A DNA stretch of 64,000 nucleotides from assembly GCF_902769175.1 (NCBI RefSeq), contig NZ_CACXNW010000018.1:1-64000 (forward strand). The letters run 5' to 3'. Every line of letters starts with the position of its first letter. Positions within the stretch are counted from its first letter, which is position 1. Below the pieces are notes generated by a model. The model was not told the DNA's origin, made no database searches, and saw nothing but the letters and a program-made list of their open reading frames with translations. Made by a program: the position numbers and the translations under genes. Positions 1-9,854 of the stretch are shown one piece after another. This stretch comes from an uncultured Methanobrevibacter sp. (lineage in GTDB: Archaea; Methanobacteriota; Methanobacteria; Methanobacteriales; Methanobacteriaceae).

Positions 1-884
1 GAAAAACTCTCGCAGGAAAAGCAACTATCAGATTATCTAAAATTAACCTTATGAAATTAGCTTTAGAAGATTGTGATAATGAGAAAGCTAACATTACTGG
101 GCTTTCAGATTATATGGAAGGTCAACCTGCACTTGTTTGTACCGACATGAATCCTTTCAGATTGTATAAAATATTAGAAGACAGTAAAACTTCTGCTCCA
201 GCAAAAGCTGGCGCAACTGCTCCTGCTGATATTGTTATACCTGCTGGAGACACTGGTTTCCCACCAGGTCCGTTCCTCGGTGACTTACAACAAATAGGTG
301 TACCTGCTAAAATCGACAAAGGAAAAATTGTAGTTTCTAAAGAAACTGTAGTTATAGAAGCTGGCGAAGAAGTTTCTAAACAAGTAGCTTCTGCTTTAAC
401 CAGAATGGATATCAAACCTATGGAAGTAGGTATGGATCTTAAAGCTGTATACGAAGATGGATCTATCTTTAAAGCAGATGTATTATCTATTGATGAAGAA
501 GAAACTCTTGCAGATATTCAAACTGCATTTACTCAAGCATTTAACTTATCTGTATTTACTGCTTACCCAACTAGCGAAACTATTTCCACTATTATCAGTT
601 CTGCTCATACTAAAGCATACAATGTTGCTATTGAAGCAGCTGTTCCTACTGATAAGACTTCTGACATGTTAATTGCACTTGCAAATGCTAAGATGTTAGC
701 ATTAGCTGGTGAATTAGGTTCTAACGCTATCGACGACGAACTTGCTAATAAATTAGCAAATGTTGCAGTTGCTGCAGCTCCAGTCGCAGAAGAAGCAGAA
801 GAAGCTGAAGAAGAAGTTGAAGAAGAGGAAGAAGATAAAAGTGAAGAAACTGCAGCACTTGGATTAGGTGCTTTGTTCGGTTAG
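1..884 (+). CDS. rpl10: Large ribosomal subunit protein L10 (P0 stalk base), 5' partial
   Basis: The reading frame is already open at base 3 and continues through the Met at base 51, so the N-terminus lies upstream of the window. The first visible residues ([19 protein letters not shown]) match the rRNA-binding part of archaeal L10. The middle carries the archaeal/eukaryal P0 insertion ([20 protein letters not shown]), and the tail is Glu-rich and ends in LGLGALFG. L10 anchors L12 dimers on the 50S subunit to form the stalk that recruits translation GTPases. The tail motif is shared with the L12 gene that follows, as expected in archaea. It is the penultimate gene of what is normally an L11-L1-L10-L12 operon. 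Codon choice favours highly expressed forms. Confidence 0.95.
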   Translation, partial: KTLAGKATIRLSKINLMKLALEDCDNEKANITGLSDYMEGQPALVCTDMNPFRLYKILEDSKTSAPAKAGATAPADIVIPAGDTGFPPGPFLGDLQQIGVPAKIDKGKIVVSKETVVIEAGEEVSKQVASALTRMDIKPMEVGMDLKAVYEDGSIFKADVLSIDEEETLADIQTAFTQAFNLSVFTAYPTSETISTIISSAHTKAYNVAIEAAVPTDKTSDMLIALANAKMLALAGELGSNAIDDELANKLANVAVAAAPVAEEAEEAEEEVEEEEEDKSEETAALGLGALFG

Positions 885-926
885 ATAAAATTTAAACTTT
901 ATACTTTTTAATTGTTTTAAAAAACC

Positions 927-942
927 GTGTTTTAATTAACAC
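927..942 (+). other. Small inverted repeat between rpl10 and rpl12
   Basis: GTGTT (927-931) and AACAC (938-942) can form a 5-bp stem with a 6-base loop in the 142-base spacer between the two stalk genes. It could be an RNA processing or attenuation element. It is weak on its own. Confidence 0.2.
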
Positions 943-1026
943 AAAAGTTCAATATTAAAAAAAAAACGGAAATTGATATTGAATCATTTACAAAAAATTT
1001 ATTATAATAAAATAAACGGTGATAAC

Positions 1027-1332
1027 ATGGAATACATATATGCGGCAATGATTTTGCACACCACAGAACAAGATATTAATGAAGAAAATGTAACTAAAAT
1101 CTTAGAAGCAGCTGGCGCTGATGTAGACGAATCCAGAGTAAAAGCTTTAATCGCAGCATTAGAAGATGTTGATATTGAAGAAGCTATGGAAACTACCGCT
1201 ATGGCAGCAGCTCCTGCAGCAGCAGCACCTGTAGCTGCAGCAGCAGAAGAAGAGGAAGAAGAAGAGGAAGAAGAAGACGAAGAACAAGCAGCTGCAGCAG
1301 CAACCGCTGGTTTAGGTGCTTTATTCGGATAG
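1027..1332 (+). CDS. rpl12: Large ribosomal subunit protein L12 (P1-type stalk protein)
   Basis: This is a 101-residue archaeal P1/L12. It has an N-terminal helical dimerisation domain ([13 protein letters not shown]...), an Ala-rich hinge, a long acidic run and the C-terminal GLGALFG motif that binds translation factors. Start: the frame opens further upstream at 973, but the ATG at 1027 has a GGTGAT ribosome-binding site 3 bases ahead and gives the usual family N-terminus. It is 142 bases downstream of rpl10, whose C-terminus carries the same motif. Several copies bind the L10 base to form the ribosomal stalk. Confidence 0.95.
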   Translation: MEYIYAAMILHTTEQDINEENVTKILEAAGADVDESRVKALIAALEDVDIEEAMETTAMAAAPAAAAPVAAAAEEEEEEEEEEDEEQAAAAATAGLGALFG

Positions 1333-1919
1333 ATTCTTTTCTATCCTTTATTTTTTCTTTTTTTTCATGATTAATTTGTTTATTCTTTAACTATTTTTTC
1401 AATTTCCTTGATCTATTTTTTCTTTAACTATTTTTTTTAATTTCCTTGATCTATTTTTTCTTTAACTATTTTTTTTTTTAATTTCCTTAATCTATTTTTA
1501 TTTGACTATTTCTTTAATTTAACTTATTGATTGCCACTAATTTTAAAAATAATATGATAATCCATAGTTAAAATTAATTTAATTGATTTTACATTAAATT
1601 AAATTGAAACATGGACTGAATAAATCAAAAATAATGCATAGTCCCTTAATTTAAATGAAAGTTCCTAAAAAAAAAGATTGAAAAACAAAATTAAATATTA
1701 ATATAATATAAATTAAATATAGTCATATTTCTTAACAAAAAGAGGGGATAAAAAATCCTAATTTCAACTGTAAATCAATAGAAAAAGAGTTAAATAAGTA
1801 GCCAACTGCAAATCAATAGAAAAAAGAGTTAAATAAATAGCGGAGTTTATTTATAAATATGCAAGAAAAAACAAACCCCGCAAATAATTTTTTGGTCTTT
1901 GATTTATTTAATTTTTTTA
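1333..1919. repeat. Intergenic region with two sets of short tandem repeats
   Basis: No gene is seen. Just after rpl12 (about 1380-1510) a T-rich unit containing TTTCTTTAACTATTTTTT and AATTTCCTTGATC is repeated three times, each copy about 40-45 bases. A second unit of about 38 bases (core AAATCAATAGAAAAA, then GAGTTAAATAA) occurs twice at about 1767-1840. The genes on either side converge, so this region holds both terminators. Confidence 0.5.
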
Positions 1920-3626
1920 TTATTCAATTTCACCATTAACTTTGAAGCTTGTGCTATTTTCAGAAGGTTCAGATATCTCATCTCCTTTATAGATCACCTT
2001 AACGACATATTCTCCAGGTTCTAAATGTTCATGCATTTTTATAGTCTTATATCCGCTCACTTCCTCTTCATGTCCTGTGATAATGGTGGAATTCTTATAT
2101 ATTTGGACTGTAACCTTTCTTGGCATTGATGAGTCTGTTTTGATAGTGAGTGTTGGAGTTTGACCTTGGTTAATGTCATTAGCATGTACATTTATTTTGG
2201 ATTCAAGTCCTTTTACATTGAATTTTGCTGTTGTTTGGCTTGGTTTGAAGTCGTCATTTCCTGTGAAACTTGCTGTGATGGAATAGTCTCCTTTGGTTAG
2301 GTTTTTGATTTTAAGGGGTCCATGTCCATCAACAATGTCTACATTGTAGAGTTTGTTTAAAGTGTCTAATTTGGCTTGTACTGTGCCTGTTAATGTTTCG
2401 TTTGCATTGATTTCAATTTTTGCTTCTTCTCCATAGGTGATGTTATTGACATTTATGCTTAATTCAGGATCAACACGATATTCTGTAACATTAAAGCTTG
2501 TAGATGTTTCACAAGGATTATAATCTGCATTTCCTTCAAAACTAACTCTAACAGTATATTTTCATTCATATGAAGTTTTCGGAAGTTCTATAACATCATT
2601 TGAACCAATTTCAGCTTCTCCTTGTGTGAAAAGCCAATATCGAGGGTCACTTACTATATATTTAATTTTAATCTTTTGTGTGCAGTTGCTTGTGATTTTC
2701 AGTTTTGCTGATTCAGTAGTGCTCATATCATCAACATGCGCTTTCAACTGAATCTCCGCTTTAGGATATACTGTGAAATAGGCATCCGCTTCGTCAGGGA
2801 GGAAGTTGACATTTCCCTTAAACTTAACTGCACCATAAAATTTACTCGGCCTCAAATCATGAAAGCTTGTTTCTCCATATCCATTTTTGACCAATATATC
2901 AGTAAAGTAGGTGCCATTCAGATAAAAATCAACATAATCTGTGAAGTTTCCTCTACTTTTAACTTTAGCAATGACCTCATTGCCTTCATAAACACTGGAT
3001 ATTTTCAAGTTTAAATTAGGTTTAATGCGGTTTGGATTTTCTTTAACAGTAAAAGTAGTGTATCCCTGATAGTTACTTGTACCATTAAATCCTGAAACAG
3101 AAACTTTGTATGTCCCCGGTTCTAAAGTGTCAGATATCCTGAATGCTGCAGGCATCTCGTTACTTAAATATTCCTTATAGATTGGAGAAGAATATTTTTC
3201 ATTGTATATATGGCAATCCACGCTTCCATAAAGATTTAAAAAATCCTCCGTATTTGGGGTGGAAACTGTAATTATTGGATGATCTCCTTCATAAAAATCA
3301 TTAATTTGCACATTAAATGATCCACTAGATTCTCTAGTTTGATTTTCTCTTGTTGCATTGGTTTCCACTTCTTTAACATTCTCGCTCCGCTCTGGGCTTT
3401 TTGCGTCATCCCCTCTAATGTTTTCTGTTGCCTTTAGGCTTTTAGCCTCATTGGGGCTAATGTTTGCAGTGGCATTTTCTGTACTGATCTTATCATCAAT
3501 TTCTATAATTTCATTGGTGGAATCGCTGGTCTTAATATCCGTTTGATTTAAGTCAGCTGACGACAATGGTGTCATACAAAAAATAAGTATAAAAAATATC
3601 GCAATAATTTTCAAATTTAAATTCAT
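1920..3626 (-). pseudogene. Adhesin-like secreted protein with Ig-like repeats, interrupted by an in-frame TGA
   Basis: The N-terminus has a signal peptide (MNLNLKIIAIFFILIFC...SSA). It is followed by a Glu/Asn/Ser-rich spacer and repeated Ig-like beta-sandwich units of about 90-100 residues with the pattern 'YEGN.VIAKV...FTVKENPN'. After ...LPKTSYE the frame meets TGA at 2562-2564. The same frame then continues without a further stop as KYTVRVSFEGNADYN... to the TAA at 1920. The full product would be about 568 residues. A single base change (for example TGG to TGA) explains the interruption. The family is the large set of Methanobrevibacter adhesin-like surface proteins. No C-terminal membrane anchor is visible. 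The gene converges on rpl12. Confidence 0.75.
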
Positions 3627-4125
3627 TAAATATCTCCCTTACATTTTTAATATTAAAAAATTGAAATCCAATTTATGAGTAAAGACTTACTGGACAATAG
3701 TTTAATATAGTATATTATGGTATATGCTATGAGTATATATAATTTTGCGAATGTAAGTGCTTGATTTCACCGATAAAACTCGAATTATTAATTTATTAAG
3801 TTTTATAAGTATGGTGATGCTTTTTTTTAATGAAAGGCTCTATTGATGTTTTCTTAAGATGTTCATTAGTTTGAATTGTTTTTGTAAATTATGGTTTAAA
3901 TTAGGTTTTATAGGTATGATGATGCTTTTTTTTAATGAAAGGCTCTATTGATGTTTTCTTAAGATGTTCATTAGTTTGAATTGTTTTTGTAAATTATGGT
4001 TTAATGAATTTAATCAAACAAATTTCTTTTTATTAATTATTTGAATTTTCAAGTCATGATAAACATTTCAAGATCTATATATGTTTTTATGAATATAATA
4101 TTATTAGTAATCGGGAGGTGTAATT
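3627..4125. other. Divergent intergenic region between an adhesin and a zinc-ribbon operon
   Basis: No gene is seen. It should hold the promoters of the leftward adhesin and the rightward zinc-ribbon genes. It contains the 105-base tandem duplication listed separately. Confidence 0.4.
3800..4004. repeat. Tandem duplication with 105-base period
   Basis: Bases 3800-3899 recur at 3905-4004 with only a few mismatches (GTATGGTGATGC versus GTATGATGATGC). Each copy contains an eight-T run followed by AATGAAAGGCTC. This looks like a recent tandem duplication of non-coding sequence upstream of the zinc-ribbon operon. Confidence 0.85.
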
Positions 4126-4833
4126 GTGGTATTTTGTCCTAATTGTGGCTTGGAAAATAATGACTCTGCAAAGTTTTGTAAAAATTGCGGAACTCCATTA
4201 AAAGGAAGCAGCCCAATTAAAGAGGATTATGTTGCTACTGGAAATGATCCAACAGCAAGAAATTCAAATATAAATACATCTAATAATAATTTAAAATCTG
4301 ACAATAAAAATTTAATAATTATATGTTTGACAATCGTTATATGCGCTATTCTAATTGCAGGAGCTTTAGTTTTATTCTCAAACAATGGTTCTGACAATAA
4401 TTCTGATGCTTTATCTGATTCTGCATCATTAAATAGCTCTGGTTCTGTAGATAAATCTGCAGAGGATACTTCCACAGCTGCTTCTAGCGAACCTGCTAAG
4501 ACTGCTGAGTCTAAAATGGATATTCTAAGAGGAAGCATTAGTACGGGTAGTGGAAAGAATGACAAGACTTACTGCAGTGTTTATGTTGGTGAAAAATATG
4601 CTGGTCAAAATGTTAAGATCAGTGTTTTATACAGCAGAGATGGAAATGCATTGAATAATGGTAATATTGTTCCAAAAACCGTAGACAGTTCTGGATATGT
4701 TAGTGTTCCAAGCGCTAGTGCATTTAAATATTATCCTGATGATGCATATATCACTATTTATGATAGCAGCAGCAATGTTTTAGACACTCAAGAAGTTTAT
4801 TTAAGCGAAAAGAGCGGAACTCAAACATTTTAA
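4126..4833 (+). CDS. Zinc-ribbon membrane-anchored protein, paralogue 1
   Basis: 235 residues. Two CxxC pairs (Cys4/Cys7 and Cys18/Cys21, in FCPNCGLENNDSAKFCKNCG) form a typical N-terminal zinc ribbon. A polar linker follows, then one membrane helix at about 62-84, a Ser/Asp-rich linker, and a roughly 100-residue C-terminal domain probably outside the cell (from about 130). The start is a GTG with an excellent GGGAGGTG ribosome-binding site 6 bases upstream; no better ATG exists. The next gene encodes the same architecture with a clearly related C-terminal domain (KISVLYS..G..LN.G), so the two arose by duplication. The function is unknown; a zinc ribbon inside the cell with an outside domain suggests sensing or assembly, but this is inference. 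Confidence 0.8.
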   Translation: MVFCPNCGLENNDSAKFCKNCGTPLKGSSPIKEDYVATGNDPTARNSNINTSNNNLKSDNKNLIIICLTIVICAILIAGALVLFSNNGSDNNSDALSDSASLNSSGSVDKSAEDTSTAASSEPAKTAESKMDILRGSISTGSGKNDKTYCSVYVGEKYAGQNVKISVLYSRDGNALNNGNIVPKTVDSSGYVSVPSASAFKYYPDDAYITIYDSSSNVLDTQEVYLSEKSGTQTF

Positions 4834-4851
4834 TGATTTAGAGGTTGTAAA

Positions 4852-5541
4852 ATGATTTGTTCTCAATGTGGTATGGAAAACAAGGATTCTGCTAAGTTTT
4901 GTAAAAACTGTGGAAATCCATTAACTCCTAAACCTGCTCCAGTGAATAATGTTCAATCAAATCCTTCATATTCCAATAATGCAGGAAGTGGGGATAACAG
5001 CAATAAGAAATTGCTTCTTATTTGCGTAACCCTTATCATTTGCATCGCAATAGTTGCAGCAGCTTTTGTATTGGCTTTCAATGGTGGGAATTCTGATTCA
5101 TATAATAATGCTGATTCCGGTTCAAATAGTGCTGTCTCAGATAGCTCTTCAAATGGAGCAAGTTCAAGTTCTGCTTCACAACAGACCAGTTATAAAAACA
5201 CTTCTCCATCATCTGATATATACATTAAGTTTTGTGATTTCTATACAGGAAGCTCATCATCTGATAAGTCATATTGCTCTGCAAATATTGGTACTGAGCA
5301 CACAGGTGAAAAATACAAGATAAGTGTTTTATACAGTGATAATGGAAGAAATTTAAATGATGGTGTAACCGCTACTAAAACAGTGGATGAAGAAGGATTT
5401 TTACATATTTATACTTCTAATGCATTTGATGTTTATCCAGATAAGGCTATAGTGGACATTTATGATGCCAATGGAAATTTCCTTACTGAAAAAACCTATC
5501 ATTTGGAGGAAACCAGCGGTCAACAAAAATTTGATCATTAA
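4852..5541 (+). CDS. Zinc-ribbon membrane-anchored protein, paralogue 2
   Basis: 229 residues with the same layout as its upstream neighbour: zinc ribbon with Cys3/Cys6 and Cys17/Cys20, a membrane helix at about 53-77, a Ser-rich linker and a C-terminal domain with shared residues (SDKSYCSANIG, KISVLYSDNGRNLNDG, YPDKAIVDIYD). GAGGTT precedes the ATG by 6 bases. Only 18 bases separate it from paralogue 1, so the two are probably cotranscribed. The function is unknown. Confidence 0.8.
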   Translation: MICSQCGMENKDSAKFCKNCGNPLTPKPAPVNNVQSNPSYSNNAGSGDNSNKKLLLICVTLIICIAIVAAAFVLAFNGGNSDSYNNADSGSNSAVSDSSSNGASSSSASQQTSYKNTSPSSDIYIKFCDFYTGSSSSDKSYCSANIGTEHTGEKYKISVLYSDNGRNLNDGVTATKTVDEEGFLHIYTSNAFDVYPDKAIVDIYDANGNFLTEKTYHLEETSGQQKFDH

Positions 5542-5723
5542 ATAAAAGCTCTTTTTTGAGTTTTTATTTTTTATTTAAATTTTATTCATTGAATTGGTTT
5601 TATTTAAACTCTTTATTGGGTTTTATTTTTTATTTAAACTTGTATCAATTTTATTTTTAATTATATGTTTTGAAGAAAGTTTTTTAGAATTTTTATTTTT
5701 AATATAAGCTATGAGGAAAAATT

Positions 5724-6089
5724 ATGAAATGTCCAATTTGCGGATGTGAAAATCCTGATGATTATAAGTTTTGCCATGATTGTGGAAATCCTTTGATTGT
5801 AAATGATTTAAATAGGAGTTTTGACGATTTAAGCAATTCAGATGATTTTCCAGCCTTCAATAGCAAAAAGCTAATTATAATAGGTTATATTATAGCTATC
5901 CTATTTGGTTGGGGCAGCTTTTTGCTTAGCTTCTTATTTGGATCCTATGGATTTATCGGATTCATTGGACTTTTCTTTCCCGGTTTTATGTTAAACAGCA
6001 AGGATCCGAGTATACGAAGGCATGCTTATATTCAATTAGCCATTATGGTAATTGGAATTATAGCAACTTTATTGATTTTATTTAGATAA
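5724..6089 (+). CDS. Zinc-ribbon protein with three membrane helices
   Basis: 121 residues. An N-terminal zinc ribbon (CPICGCENPDDYKFCHDCG) is followed by a short acidic linker and three hydrophobic segments (about 49-70, 72-91 and 102-120). It shares the ribbon with the two preceding genes but lacks their C-terminal domain. GAGG lies 8 bases before the ATG. The stop is 9 bases upstream of the next gene, which suggests co-expression with the hydrolase. No specific function can be assigned. Confidence 0.75.
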   Translation: MKCPICGCENPDDYKFCHDCGNPLIVNDLNRSFDDLSNSDDFPAFNSKKLIIIGYIIAILFGWGSFLLSFLFGSYGFIGFIGLFFPGFMLNSKDPSIRRHAYIQLAIMVIGIIATLLILFR

Positions 6090-6098
6090 TGTGATAAT

Positions 6099-6821
6099 AT
6101 GAATAAGAAATTAAAAATAGCATTAATAGTCATTCTTGCTTTAGTAATAGTTTTAGCAGGATATTTATTTTGGTATGGAACTAATTATGCCCATGCTGAC
6201 AGCAGTGTAGATGCTCTTTTAAATGGCACTGAAAATGTGTCTGTTACTAAAATAGATGGGGGATTGTTTTTAGATGGTCCTGGAAATGAAAGCGCATTGA
6301 TTTTTTATCCTGGAGCACAAATAGAATACACATCTTATCTTCCTTTGCTTATGAACTTATCCAATGATGGTGTAGATTGTTTCTTATTGGAAATGCTACT
6401 TAATGTAGCGGTTTTCAATACTGGTGCAGCAAATTCCATAATTGATAATGGCAATTACACCTATGACAAATGGTATGTTGGAGGTCATTCCTTAGGTGGA
6501 TGGGCTGCTTCAGAATATATAAGCAACAATCCAAATAAAACCGATGGTTTAGTGCTTCTTGCAGCATATTCTGACAGTGATTTAGGTGACACTCCTGTTT
6601 TATCAATCTATGGAACCAAGGATGGAAATTTAAATAGGGTTACATATAATGAATCTAAGCCATTTATTGATAATAATCTAACTGAATATATAATTAAAGG
6701 TGGAAATCATGCTCAATTTGCATCATATGGTGTAGATCCAAAAAATGGAAAGGCAAGTATTTCCCCAGAACAACAAAGAAAGGAAACTGAAGAACAGATT
6801 TTAAAATTCATTAACAATTAA
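6099..6821 (+). CDS. Membrane-anchored alpha/beta hydrolase
   Basis: 240 residues with an N-terminal membrane anchor or signal (about 5-26) and an alpha/beta-hydrolase core. The nucleophile elbow is GGHSLGG (Ser131); the likely acid and base are Asp175 in YGTKDGN and His204 in GGNHAQF. The catalytic domain should lie outside the membrane. The family includes carboxylesterases and dienelactone-hydrolase-like enzymes; the substrate is not predictable. It lies 9 bases after the zinc-ribbon gene, with GTGAT before the ATG. Confidence 0.8.
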   Translation: MNKKLKIALIVILALVIVLAGYLFWYGTNYAHADSSVDALLNGTENVSVTKIDGGLFLDGPGNESALIFYPGAQIEYTSYLPLLMNLSNDGVDCFLLEMLLNVAVFNTGAANSIIDNGNYTYDKWYVGGHSLGGWAASEYISNNPNKTDGLVLLAAYSDSDLGDTPVLSIYGTKDGNLNRVTYNESKPFIDNNLTEYIIKGGNHAQFASYGVDPKNGKASISPEQQRKETEEQILKFINN

Positions 6822-7130
6822 TTTCCACTCTTTTCTTTTCTATTTTTTTATTTTTAAATGATTTTAAAATTTGTAAATGATTTTTTTACACTCTTTATTT
6901 TTCTTATTTTCCTAATTCTATTTTTTTTTGATTTTTTAAATGTTTTTATTTTTATAATTTTTTAATTATTTCTCCTATATTTTAATATTTTTCTATTTTC
7001 ATACAAACTATTTAATAGATTAAAAAATATATATAAATATATTATAAAATATTTATTTCAACTATAATTAAACTAATTCAATTATTAACTAAAATATTTA
7101 TTTTTAAAACAACGATTAAAACTGATTATT
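6822..7130. other. AT-rich spacer upstream of alaS
   Basis: No gene is seen. T-rich runs just after the hydrolase probably terminate it. An AT-only stretch around 7015-7050 (AAAATATATATAAATATATT) is the likely alaS promoter region. Confidence 0.35.
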
Positions 7131-9854
7131 ATGCTTAAAATATTTGAAGACTTAGGATATAAAAAACAAATTTGTAAAACTTGTGGAAATGAGTTTTACT
7201 CCCAAGTTGATAGGGATACTTGTGGAGATGCTCCATGTGACGAATATGGATTTATTGGAAATCCCGCTACTGACAAGCCTTATGATTTATATGAAATCCA
7301 AGAGACTTTCAGGACTTTTCTGGAAAAAGAAGGTCACGAACATATATCCCGTTATCCAACTTTGGCTAAAAGATGGAGAGATGACGTATTCTTAGTTGGG
7401 GCTTCAATATTTTGCTTCCAACCATGGATAACATCAGGTTTAGTTGAACCTCCAGCTAATCCTCTTGAAGTTGAACAGCCATCCATTCGTCTTAACGATG
7501 TAGACAATGTAGGAAGAACCGGCAGACACATGACCTGTTTCACTATGGGTTCACATACCGTAATAAACAAGCCTGAAAACTTTATTTATTGGGAAGATGA
7601 GACAATCCTCCTTTGCCATGAGTTCTTTAAATCCATTGGAATCAATACTGAAGAGATTACCTTCATCAAATCCTGGTGGAAAGGTGGAGGAAATGAAGGT
7701 CCATGTTATGAGGTATGTTGTCGTGGTGTAGAGCTCGCTACACTTGTTTTCATGCAATACAGAACCTTGGAAAATGGTGAAAGGGAAGAGATTCCAATTA
7801 AGGTTGTTGATACCGGTTACGGTTTAGAAAGAATCGCATGGATTTCACAAGGTACTCCAACTGCATATGATGCTTGTTTTGCTCCTGTTGTAGATAAGCT
7901 TAAGGAAATCACCAATGTTGAAGTTAATGAAGAGATATTGGCTCGTAATGCAGAAATTGCAGGTATGATGGATATTGAAGACATTGGAGATATTAGAGAT
8001 CTCCGTCAGCAAGTGGCAGACAGCTTAAACATCAGCTTGGAAGAGTACTTGAAAAATGCAGAGCCTATGGAAGCTATCTATATCATTGCAGACCATACCA
8101 GATGTTTGGCATTCATGTTAGCTGATGGAATCATACCATCAAATGTAAAGGAAGGTTACCTTGCAAGGCTTGTATTGAGAAGAACAATCAGATTCATGAA
8201 AGAATTGAAGATGGAAGAGTCATTGTCTGACATTATGGAAATTCAATTGGATTTCTTGAGAAAGTTCTATCCTGAAATCGATGAGTCTCAAGCACATATC
8301 ATGAATATCATCAACCTTGAAGAGGAAAGATATGCTAAAACCATTGAAAAAGGTAAAAAGACAGTTAAAAGAACTATCAAACGTCTTAAAAAAGAAGGAA
8401 AAACTTCAATGCCTTTAGAAACCTTAATTGACTTATACGATGCTCAAGGTATGCCTCCTGAAACTGTTGAGGAAATGGCAAGCGGAGACAAGGACTTTGA
8501 AGTCTTTGTTCCAGATAACTTCTTTACCATTGTAGCAGATATGCACGAAGAGGATAAGGTTGCTAAAAAGGAAATCTTAGACCTTGATGTTCCTGAAACA
8601 ATCCTTGACTTCTATGATGACATTTATCAGAAGGAATCTGATGGAAAAATCATTGAAGTCATTGAAAGAGGAGAAACAGTTAATGTTATTCTCGATAGAA
8701 CCATTTTCTACCCTGAAGGGGGAGGTCAGCCATCAGATGTAGGTATCATATCCATTGAAGGCAAAATATATGAAGTCACTTATGCTGAAAAATTGAATAA
8801 TATTGTATTGCATCATATAGCAATTCCTAAAGATAGCGATAAGGAAACATTATTCAAGACTCTAAAAGGGTTTATTGGAACTGAAGTTCATATGGCTATC
8901 AATTGGAACAGAAGAATTACCTTGGCAAGACACCACACAGGTACTCACTTGGTGATTGCAGCTGCAAGAAAAATCTTAGGACAGCATATTTGGCAAGCAG
9001 GTGCACAGAAAGGTATTGCCCGTTCCCGTATAGACTTATCCCATTACAAACGTATCACACAGGAAGAACTTAATGAAATTGAAAAGCTTGCTAATGGGTA
9101 TGTGATGATGAACATTGATTTGGATATCAATTGGCTAAGCCGTGATGATGCTGAAAAAGAATATGGATTCACTTTATACCAAGGAGGTGTAGTTCCAGGT
9201 TTAAGAATCAGAGTGGTTAAGATTCCTGGAATTGATTTACAGGCATGTGCAGGTACTCACCTTGACAGAACCGGTGAAGTCGGACCTATCAAGATCAACA
9301 AGACTGAAAGGGTTCAGGATGGTGTAGAAAGAATTGATTTCTCAGCAGGACTTGCTGCTATTGACTCTATTCAAAACGATAAGGAAATCCTAAGGGAAAG
9401 TGCAGGCATATTCAGTGTAACCAATGAGCAATTGCCTAAAACCTGTGACAGATTCTTCAGTGAATGGAAAGCCCAAAAGAATGAAATTGCAAAGCTTCAA
9501 AAGGAAATTGCTAATTTAAAGGTTTCCTCTTTAGCTGATAATGCTATTGAAATCAATGGATTTAAGGTCTTAAAAGAGATCATTGCTGGTGACATTAAGG
9601 AACTTCAAAAGATTGCTACTGACTTTACAGACAATAACAAGGCTGATGTTGTATTCATTGGTAACAATGAAGGTAAAATAGTTGGTGCAGCTACTAAAGA
9701 GTCTGGAATTCAAGTCAATGGCATTATTAAGGAAGCAGCATCTGTACTTGGGGGTGGCGGTGGTGGCCGTCCTAACTTAGCTCAAGGAGCAGGTCCAAAT
9801 GCAGATAAAATGCAAGATGCTTTAGATTTAGCTGTTGAACTTTTAAATAATTAA
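7131..9854 (+). CDS. alaS: Alanine--tRNA ligase (archaeal type)
   Basis: 907 residues, full length for archaeal AlaRS. In order: an N-terminal Cys-rich segment (CKTCGNEF...DTCGDAPC), the class II catalytic core (RWRDDVFLVGASIFCFQPWITSG and GRTGRHMTCFTMGSH), a tRNA-recognition helical region, the editing domain with zinc ligands HHTGTH (about residue 605) and CAGTH (about 705), and the C-Ala domain ending in a GGGGGGRP motif. It charges tRNA-Ala and clears mischarged Ser/Gly. It is monocistronic, with no lesions across 2.7 kb, which contrasts with the broken gene that follows. Confidence 0.97.
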   Translation: MLKIFEDLGYKKQICKTCGNEFYSQVDRDTCGDAPCDEYGFIGNPATDKPYDLYEIQETFRTFLEKEGHEHISRYPTLAKRWRDDVFLVGASIFCFQPWITSGLVEPPANPLEVEQPSIRLNDVDNVGRTGRHMTCFTMGSHTVINKPENFIYWEDETILLCHEFFKSIGINTEEITFIKSWWKGGGNEGPCYEVCCRGVELATLVFMQYRTLENGEREEIPIKVVDTGYGLERIAWISQGTPTAYDACFAPVVDKLKEITNVEVNEEILARNAEIAGMMDIEDIGDIRDLRQQVADSLNISLEEYLKNAEPMEAIYIIADHTRCLAFMLADGIIPSNVKEGYLARLVLRRTIRFMKELKMEESLSDIMEIQLDFLRKFYPEIDESQAHIMNIINLEEERYAKTIEKGKKTVKRTIKRLKKEGKTSMPLETLIDLYDAQGMPPETVEEMASGDKDFEVFVPDNFFTIVADMHEEDKVAKKEILDLDVPETILDFYDDIYQKESDGKIIEVIERGETVNVILDRTIFYPEGGGQPSDVGIISIEGKIYEVTYAEKLNNIVLHHIAIPKDSDKETLFKTLKGFIGTEVHMAINWNRRITLARHHTGTHLVIAAARKILGQHIWQAGAQKGIARSRIDLSHYKRITQEELNEIEKLANGYVMMNIDLDINWLSRDDAEKEYGFTLYQGGVVPGLRIRVVKIPGIDLQACAGTHLDRTGEVGPIKINKTERVQDGVERIDFSAGLAAIDSIQNDKEILRESAGIFSVTNEQLPKTCDRFFSEWKAQKNEIAKLQKEIANLKVSSLADNAIEINGFKVLKEIIAGDIKELQKIATDFTDNNKADVVFIGNNEGKIVGAATKESGIQVNGIIKEAASVLGGGGGGRPNLAQGAGPNADKMQDALDLAVELLNN

